Of a stretch of DNA of 64,000 nt, positions 57,114 through 64,000 are shown piece after piece. The DNA is from Trogon surrucura. Taxonomy: Eukaryota > Chordata > Aves > Trogoniformes > Trogonidae. The stretch covers positions 8,769,501 to 8,833,500 of the forward strand of contig CM036629.1 in the NCBI GenBank assembly GCA_020746105.1. Direction: 5' to 3'. Within the stretch, counting starts at the first letter, position 1. Each line of letters starts with the position of its first letter. The notes below the pieces were generated by a model, which had not been told where the DNA came from, searched no databases, and was given only the letters and a program-made list of their open reading frames with translations. Position numbers and translations under genes: made by a program.

Positions 57114-58423
57114 CTCAGCTCCTCCCTGGCCACAGCAGACTCCCTGGAGCACAGAGCAGCACCCGTGCCTTCAGCCTCCTCTCTGCCCCTCCTGGTTCTA
57201 CTGGCCCCTCTGGGCTGGAGTGGAAGGAGGAGGAGGAGGAGGAGGGCCTGCCTCTCTGCCTTCCGCTCGCTTAGGAGGGAGGATATCTCGCTCTGTCTCT
57301 CCTGACCCACAAAGGGCGATGCCTAAGCTGAGATTCGAGTTGAGCAGCTTCCTCATGAGGAGAAGGGAGCTCAAGGCAGCACGTTGCCACATGCGCGCTG
57401 CAGGCACGCTGAGCTCCAGGGCCAGGAACCTGCGTGTGTAGATCAGCTTTGCTCTGCTGTGCTTGGCCAGTCAATGCAGCTGATGGAACCAGACCTTCAG
57501 TTCCAGGCAGAGATGCTGGAAACAGCTGATGGTGAAGTCGCTGGGGCAGCCTTGTTCTGGCCCGAGAGTGCAGCTGAGCCATGGGAATTTTTCTTGGCTG
57601 GGCTTCTTTTTTTTTTTTGCCTTTTTTTTTTTTTTTGGCTTTTGGACAAAATCCTCTCATTTCCCTGAGGCAGAGGAGCTGTGAGCGCAGGGAGCAGCAG
57701 GGCTCGGAGGAGCAGCCATCCTGCAGAACTGGCGGCTCGAGCAGTGAAACGGGATGGGGGGGACGACGACTCAGGGTCTGAACAAACAGAGGAACTTGAA
57801 CGGGGGCCCAGCCCTATTAGAGGGACAGAGGAGAACGTCTCGTTAGGGCAGAGCCTGCAGCCAGGATGGAAAATTACTGCTAACCCTGGTTGGGAGGGCA
57901 GGGGCTGGGGGGGGGGTGATGTGTGTGTGTGCTGGCGGCTCTCCCGCTCCAGCACATGCTTTGTGTGTGGGAGCAGGCAGGGCACAGCACATCTCTGCCC
58001 AGTGCCAGGGCATGGAGGCAACGCTCCCCGTCCCGGGCTTGCGGGCTGCGTTGTGGGGAGAGGGTGGCTCTTTAGAGGTGCCCAAGACCTGATCGCCCTG
58101 GTTGTTTTGGAGCCGGCGAGACGTGGGGGGTTTGGCACCCTGTGGATGCAAGGCTGGGGCGGATCGCACCTGCCAATGGGATGCAGGATGGGGCCTGTCA
58201 CCAACAGCTGGTGGTCCAGCACCGCTGCCTCGAGCCCAGGCCAGCCTGGCAGCCCCTTTGCCACCACCACGGCTCCAGGGCATGTGGTCTCATGTCTGTG
58301 GAGCAGCTCCACCCAGCAGGGACCTCTGCCTCAGCACGGGCACATCCCCACACGCACCGAGGTCACCTCTGGCTGCTCTGCGTGTGCTGCTGCTTTCTGA
58401 GAGGTGGCTCCTGCGCATTTTGT
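57114..58423. other. GC-rich intergenic sequence
   Basis: A (GGA)n tract at 57222-57246 and T-rich runs at 57608-57637. No recognised exon. Confidence 0.4.
57222..57246. repeat. (GGA)n microsatellite
   Basis: About seven GGA units, seen directly. Confidence 0.9.
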
Positions 58424-58567
58424 CCCTGGAGGTGTTGAAGAGACGGGTGGGTGTTGCGTTGGGGGGAATTTTGTTTAGTAGGTTGATAGGATTGGGACAA
58501 AGACTGGACTCGATGATCTTCTAGGGCTCTTCCAGCTGATGTGACTCTGTGATTCTGTGATTCTTTG
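58424..58567 (+). mobile_element. CR1 3' end fragment
   Basis: 'ccctggaggtgttgaagaga', 'gactggactcgatgatcttc', and octamers 'gactctgtgattctgtgattctttg'-like at 58544-58567. Confidence 0.85.
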
Positions 58568-60084
58568 ATTTTGGGAGGCAGGCTGTTGGGACATGTCTCG
58601 CTAACTGCTTATTCTCTTTGTTTCTTCCACTTTTGAACAGCTTGACCAAAACAGCCCCATCAAAGGTCCGGAGCTGAGCAAAGCAGGGCCAGCAGCCAAA
58701 TGCTCCAAACAATGTTTTTATTTAAGGGCACCGATAAAAACATCACACTTGCGCACAACTGAGGCTAAATATAGCTGTGACTCCTCTGCGCACCGTCACT
58801 CTGAGCTGCATGTGCCTCGGGGTGGTACCTAATCCCCGCGAAACCCTTCGATACAGGCGCATCGACCGTGACAGTCCCCTGCCCAGCCAACACGGGCGGC
58901 TGCCGCGTCTGCCCCAGGCTGCTGCTCCCCCTGCCCCACGTCAGCCCCGCATGCAGTGCCGGCCATGCGTCAAACCCTGCTTGGCCTCGGAGCTGGGATT
59001 CACACCTCTGGCTTCCCTCGCTGGTCATCAATACGGCCACTCCCTGTGGGTGGTGGCCTTGTGCTCCATTCATCCCTAGCTGTCTTCCACTGGACGGCTT
59101 CTCGCTGCATCGCCAGTGCTGGGAGAGGCCATGGGAGGAGTGGCCAAGGGGTGCAGAGGTACCTGCAGTGCAGTTGGGAGTCCCAGCTCACCTCTGCCAG
59201 GTCAATATATGGTTGGGCTCAATGATCTTAAAAGGTCTCTTCCAACCAAAGAGATTCCGTGATTCTGGGAGATGACACTGCAGATCTCGCAACAGGAGCT
59301 TTGGGGTGGGACAGGGCCATGCTGGAGCATTTCTGTGAAGAGTTTTGTGGCCTTTACCCTCTTTTTCTTGAAATCTCTCTGTGTTTCTTCCAGAGATGGA
59401 GGAAATGAAAGACCCCCAGGGCCTCGTGTCCTGCCTCCTCCACTCTGCCAGCAGTGGCAGGGTTCAGCAGTTCTGGCCCCTCTGGCACTCTGCTTGCAGG
59501 CGTGACGGCTGAGGCAGCTCCAGCGCTGGAGGTCCCAGCTAGAAGGGCAGCCCATGGCTCTCAAGCCGCTCTTCTTCCAGAAAGGTGACTGCTGGAGAGG
59601 TAGGGGTGCCCTGCTGGGAGCTGAGCTTTGAAGATTTGCTCAGGAGCCCCAGCAGCACCCCGTCTACTTGGCCCAGTTTTCCGTCTGTAAGGCTGCTGGT
59701 GGATGAGGCTTGTGTTCCTGGCAGCCCCTGTGCCTCAGTTTCCCTACCAACAAATCCCACAAGAAGACCTCCCCTCCTGTGCTCCCTGTGCCGCTGCTGG
59801 CACTGGCAGTGCCATGGAAAACCACTCTGTGCTGCTGGTGGAGGAGTAAACCCTCGCACGGAGAAACTCTCACGTGACACGGGGGGACGGCTCGCAGTGG
59901 GTTCTGTGCGGAGCTTGGGTTGTCCCCAGACTTGCTTTGGTGGGTGGAGTGAGGTTTGGGGTGTGAGCCTGACGCCAGCCCAAGCCTGCGTCCCATCGCC
60001 ACCCGACTGCTCCAATATGTGTGGAAGCACAGAGAAGGTGGGAATCTGGCCCCGGCCCCAGGAGACCATAGCAAAGCCTCCAAT
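58568..60084. other. GC-rich intergenic sequence with one short CR1 end
   Basis: Only the fragment at 59197-59268 is recognised. Long open frames on both strands (219-223 codons near 59.6-60.2 kb) overlap each other and the next CR1 and look accidental. Confidence 0.4.
59197..59268 (+). mobile_element. CR1 3' end fragment
   Basis: 'ggttgggctcaatgatctta', 'aaaggtctcttccaaccaaa' and 'gattccgtgattctgg'. Confidence 0.85.
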
Positions 60085-60600
60085 ATGGGAGGTGACTCTG
60101 CCCCTCTGCTCCACCCTTGTGAGACCCCGCCTGGAGTGCGGCGTCCAGCTCTGGAGCCCCCAACACAGGAAGGACAGGGACCTCTTGGGTGAGTCCAGAG
60201 GAGGCCACAAAGATACTCAGGAGGCTGGAGCAGCTCTGCTGTGAGAACGGACTGAGAGAGTTGGGATTGTTCATCCTGGAGAAGAGAAGGCTCCGGTGAG
60301 ACCTTATAGCACCTGCCAGTGCCTGAGGGGACTGCAGGGAACCTGGGGAGGGGCTGTTCATAAGAGCGTGTGGTGATAGGACAAGGGGCGACGGTTTCAA
60401 ACCGAAAGAGGGGAGATTTAGATTAGATATAAGGAATAAATTCTTCACTGTGAGGGTGGTGAGACCCTGGCACAGGTTGCCCAGAGGAGCTGGGGACGCC
60501 CCATCCCTGGGAGTGTTCCAGGCCAGGTGGGACAGGACTTGGAGCAACCTGGGCTGGCGGGAGGTGTCCCTGCCCAGGGCAGGGGGCTGGAATGGTGGAA
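60085..60600 (+). mobile_element. CR1 LINE, truncated at both ends
   Basis: 'cttgtgagaccccgcctgga' through 'gaataaattcttcactgtga', 'gccccatccctgggagtgtt' and 'cagggcagggggctggaatg'. It stops before the last 3' UTR bases and has no octamer tail. Confidence 0.93.
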
Positions 60601-63385
60601 TGGCTTCACCATGGTCTTCACCACGGACCCAGGGGACTCTCTGCTGCGGCGCCTGGAGCTCGTCCTTCCCCCGCTCCTTCTTCACTGACCTTGGTGTCTG
60701 CACAGATTCTCACTCCTCCATCTCTGTGCCAGCTGTGATGGCGCAGTTCTTTTCCCCGTTCTTAAATATGTTTTTCACAGAGGCGTTCCTCTGCTATCAC
60801 CTTACTGATAGGCTCAGCCTTGGCCAGCGGCGGGTCCCTCTTTGTAGCCGGCTGGCATTGGCTCTATCAAACTTGGGGAGCTTCTAGCAGCTTCTTGCAG
60901 AAGCCACCCTGCAGCTCCCCCCCCCCCCCCCCCCGCAGCTCCCCCCCCGCCGCCAAAATCTGGCCAGGCCAAACCAAAACACTTGGGAAGTGCTGGTGTC
61001 ACAGAGCACCTGGAAACGAGTGACTCATGACAGAGACGCATTACTAAATGCTGGGAGAAGACACAAGTCTGCAAGCAGCAGCCCCAAACTCCCGGCAAGG
61101 TCCTGGGGAGTCCCTGTCCCAGAGCTGTGACCTCCCTGGTGCCGTCTCTGGAGGCAGAGCTCTGCTCCACTGGCTTAGTGTCGCATGGCTGAGCTACAAG
61201 CACAGGGAAAGCCACGTGGAAAATGCCACATTGACCCACGGTAAAAGCGCAATGAAGAATAATGTGGAAAAATCTGTGCTGTAAAACTGCGTCGCTTCTC
61301 TTTAATCACGCAGTTCAGGGTTCAGAAGGCTCCACATGCTGGCAACTTCTGAAGACCCCTCCCATGGGGTGACACCCCAGTCCCTCAAGCCTAGAGCATG
61401 GAGAGCTTATGCTCTTCCCAAGCCTCATTAATTGTGCAATTATTTCAGCGACCTGGCCCTGCTCCTTTGGCAAGGTAGCCATCTAAAAGCTGTTATTTGA
61501 TAAAGTTGGACAGCACGCACAGAAGATAAATCCCCAGTGTGGAAAAAAAAGTCATTTATTCTCATAGAAATCTCTGGCAATGCGAGAAAGAAGAGGAGTT
61601 TTAAATTTTCACAGTGTGGGGAAGGTCTGTATCCGACCCTATCTCATCCCTGACCAGTTCAGAGGAAACATCTTGGCTGCTGGACCTGCAGAAGAGGGTG
61701 AAAGGCAGCCCTGAAAGCAGAGGAGATCTGACCCCATTGAAGTGCTGAGTGCTGGGCTGGCACCTAGTCAAGGGATGGAAGGGTCCCTGTGCTCCCTGAC
61801 ATCCCAGGTGTCTTCTCCCTCTGAGCTCCTGGTGACTCAGCGAGCGAGGCTCAAATCAGCTGAAAACTGGTTGCCATCCAAAAAGCCTGGGACAAGCTGT
61901 TAAAACAGAGGTACCGGGCGTGGAGATGAATGTATCAGCATTCCTCCAGCCCCTCAGCAGGATGTGGCTGCTCTCAAGGCCCAGCAGTGAAAAGTGATGT
62001 GAAGCACAGGGGCACGTTTGGCTGCCGGGGCTGGCCAAGGGGCGATGAGCTAAGGTCTGGTCTTCTTGGCTCAAACCAGGCACTGAGGGAAGCCTGTGGG
62101 CCCCTGCTGCCATCCGGGGAATTTAGGGTTGGGGCCAAACTGGATGAGGGTGGTGCTAACAAGACTCTGGTTCAACCCCCTTGAGATGCCAGCACCACTC
62201 CCAAGACCTGTGTCTGGTGGTTACAGGGACCACCAAGGAATCCCTTTCCAGGGCCACTCTAGGTCTGCTGCTGGCTGGTCCCTCAGGACCTCCAGGCAGA
62301 GGTTGTCCCTGAGATCCCAGCACCCAAACCCTGACACTCTTTTGGCATCTTGCATGGACCCCTCTTGGTGCAGGAGAACTTGAGCTTTGCATGTCCTACA
62401 GGAAACCTTGGCTTTCCTATGCGGACAAGTAAATAGCGCTGAAAAGCAGCAGGAAGCATCATCAGGCTCTGACTCATGGATGCCGTCTTTGCAATGGAGA
62501 TACGAGATGTTTTGCCTGGGCTCTCCTGGCAGAAATGCCCAGCAGGGAAAAGGAGCCAGTGATAGCCTGGACACGAGAGCAGACCACAGCCCTGCCCCTG
62601 GGGAGCAGCCAGAGTCCTCCAGGTGAGCAGTGTGTGGGGCTGGGTTCCATGGGGAACCAAGCCCATGGAGGGGAGGTGGAGGGGTCCTCAGCAGTTTCCC
62701 CATGGTGATGTTTAGGTAAGGGCTGGTTTGGAATAGCACCTCCTGTGCAGTTGCCTCAGCAACTTCGGAGTGGAGGCTGTTACGTCCCGAGCTGCAGAAG
62801 ACGAATGAATTGAAGCGATACCAAAGAAGTACAGAGGAAGGAGCGGTGCCAGGACAGGCTTGCCCAGCTCAGAGGCAAGCAGGACTCAGCCCTTGCTCTA
62901 GGGGCAGGCTGGGGCTTTCTCTCCTCGATGGTCCAGCTGTCCCAATTCAGGACACAGCCTTGCTCTGTAAGCAGCCACCTTGGGAGCCCCTGACTCCTGT
63001 AGAAACCTGGGCACCGTTACAAGGTGGTGGGGAAACCTCCACAGACTGGCTGCCCTGACAGCTGGTGGCCCCTGATGATGCAGGATCACAGCCAGGGCAG
63101 AGGGAGACACCACCAGCATCTGCGCCTCATGCAGAAGATGAAGGTCCTGCATCTTCCCCACTGTGGGACCAGCTCTCTCCTACTACCCCCAACCCCGAGG
63201 CAGATGTTCATAGCTCCTGGGTTGGCCTGACCCGAACAGCCACACCACAACCTCCTGCTCTACCCCAAACACCTGCCACCACATATCCTCACCATCAATA
63301 TGTGGGGCGTCCTCACCACTGCAGCCATGGCTTCCATTCCTGGAAGACGCTGTGGCTATCACCAGCCTCACTCCCTGGCTCGCCC
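60601..63385. other. Intergenic sequence to near window end
   Basis: An 18-C run at 60917-60934. No gene recognised. Minus-strand AATAAA near 61556 could end a minus transcript, but no exon supports this. Confidence 0.4.
60917..60934. repeat. Poly-C run
   Basis: 18 consecutive C, followed by 'gcag' and 8 more C. Prone to sequencing error; on the other strand it is G-rich. Confidence 0.95.
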
Positions 63386-63780
63386 AGACCACCATGGCAC
63401 TGCTCTGGGGGGCCTCATTGCACAGGTCCCCTTTATCCTGGGACCACCTGGGCCCCTTGATCATGACTATCCTATGCTCAGGGAACATGTACCCCCCATG
63501 CTCCAGAGGACCCCCAGGTCCCTTGCCATCCTTATTGTTCCTGGATACTCCCAGGCTTTTTGGCCTTCATGGCCCCATTCCTCAGGACCCCCTAGACACT
63601 TTGGCCATCACGGCTCTGCTCCAGGTATTCCTGTTGCGCAGGTTCCCTCTTGTCCCGGAATCCTCCCCGGGCATCTTGATCATCACCATCCCCTGCTCTC
63701 AGGGACCGCCAGACCCATTGGACATGGCCCCATTCTTGGGGCTCCCCAAGGGTCCCACTGTCCCCAGCTCCTGAGACCTC
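63386..63780. repeat. Degenerate Pro-codon-rich tandem repeat
   Basis: Diverged units built on 'ggaccnccnggncccttggncatc' and 'cccatgctcagggac' recur about every 65 bp. The plus frame is open over it (63300-63953) as a Pro/His/Gly-rich peptide with no family signature. I read it as non-coding. Confidence 0.6.
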
Positions 63781-63885
63781 ACAGCCACAGGAACAGCCTG
63801 GACCCGTTGCCCATCATGACTCAGCTCTGCCACCTCCACTGGCAGAACTCCATCTCCCCCGGTACCCCCTGGCGGCGCTGCATTC

Positions 63886-64000
63886 CCCTTGTAATCCCTC
63901 CACAGTGCTCCATCCCCCTGTACCACCCTTGCAATGCTCCATCTCTCCTATAACCCCCTTGCAGTGCTCCATCTCCCCTATAACCCTCCCTGCAGTGCTC
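63886..64000. repeat. About 30-bp minisatellite, continuing past the window
   Basis: Units of the type 'ccttgcagtgctccatctcc' + 'cctataacc' occur about four times and reach the last base. Confidence 0.85.

Noticed and set aside
57310-57441. Short Arg-rich frame (MPKLRFELSSFLMRRRELKA) as an NDRG4 alternative first exon
   Set aside because: It does not match either known NDRG4 N-terminus and has no donor at a sensible place.
59539-60703. Overlapping 219-277 codon frames on both strands
   Set aside because: They overlap a CR1 and each other, and carry no family signature; expected in GC-rich sequence with few stops.
63300-63953. A 217-codon Pro/His-rich frame as a collagen-like or structural protein
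   Set aside because: It follows degenerate tandem repeats with no Gly-X-Y regularity, splice sites or conserved domain.

Overview
This window looks like a bird nuclear genome. It carries about thirty CR1 LINE fragments with the typical avian octamer tails (ATTCTATG/ATTCTGTG), an avian-type retroviral LTR fossil, and short vertebrate exons with GT-AG introns. A 140-bp composite at 19301-19440 joins the end of a tRNA (with a perfect pol III B box) to a CR1 3' tail. That is the architecture of the tRNA-Ile/CR1 SINEs described from passerines, so a passerine is plausible but not proven.

The gene order CCDC113 (+), PRSS54 (-), GINS3 (+) matches the mammalian block CCDC113-PRSS54-GINS3 on human 16q21, from general knowledge of that locus. 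At 5.4-7.7 kb, five exons of CCDC113 (CFAP263, a ciliary coiled-coil protein) are visible; its 5' exons would lie upstream of the window. The exons for the central coiled coil are missing, one exon has a 1-base frame break in a 7-G run, and the last two exons do not join in frame. At 9.0-10.2 kb on the minus strand are pieces of PRSS54, an inactive trypsin-like protease, split over several frames and with a CR1 inserted 13 bp from an exon. Both genes look decayed or badly assembled here. At 39.4-44.3 kb GINS3 is intact: three exons, 212 codons, a CpG-rich promoter with GC-box, NRF1-like and ZNF143-like sites, and a GC-AG second intron. It encodes a subunit of the GINS part of the replicative CMG helicase.

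The remainder is intergenic. The 11-38 kb interval is relatively AT-rich and holds CR1 copies, two clear CR1-in-CR1 nests, the SINE, an LTR fossil, a long hairpin and a diverged 230-bp direct repeat around a CR1. Several open segments there have good splice sites, but none matches a protein I recognise. The 44-64 kb interval is more GC-rich, with further CR1 copies and minisatellites. By human synteny NDRG4 would come next, but I could not find any of its coding exons before the window ends.

I did not find a new multi-gene system. The most useful observations are the side-by-side decay of CCDC113 and PRSS54, CR1 copies abutting splice acceptors, the GC-AG intron of GINS3, the SINE remnant and the hairpin at 12.5 kb.
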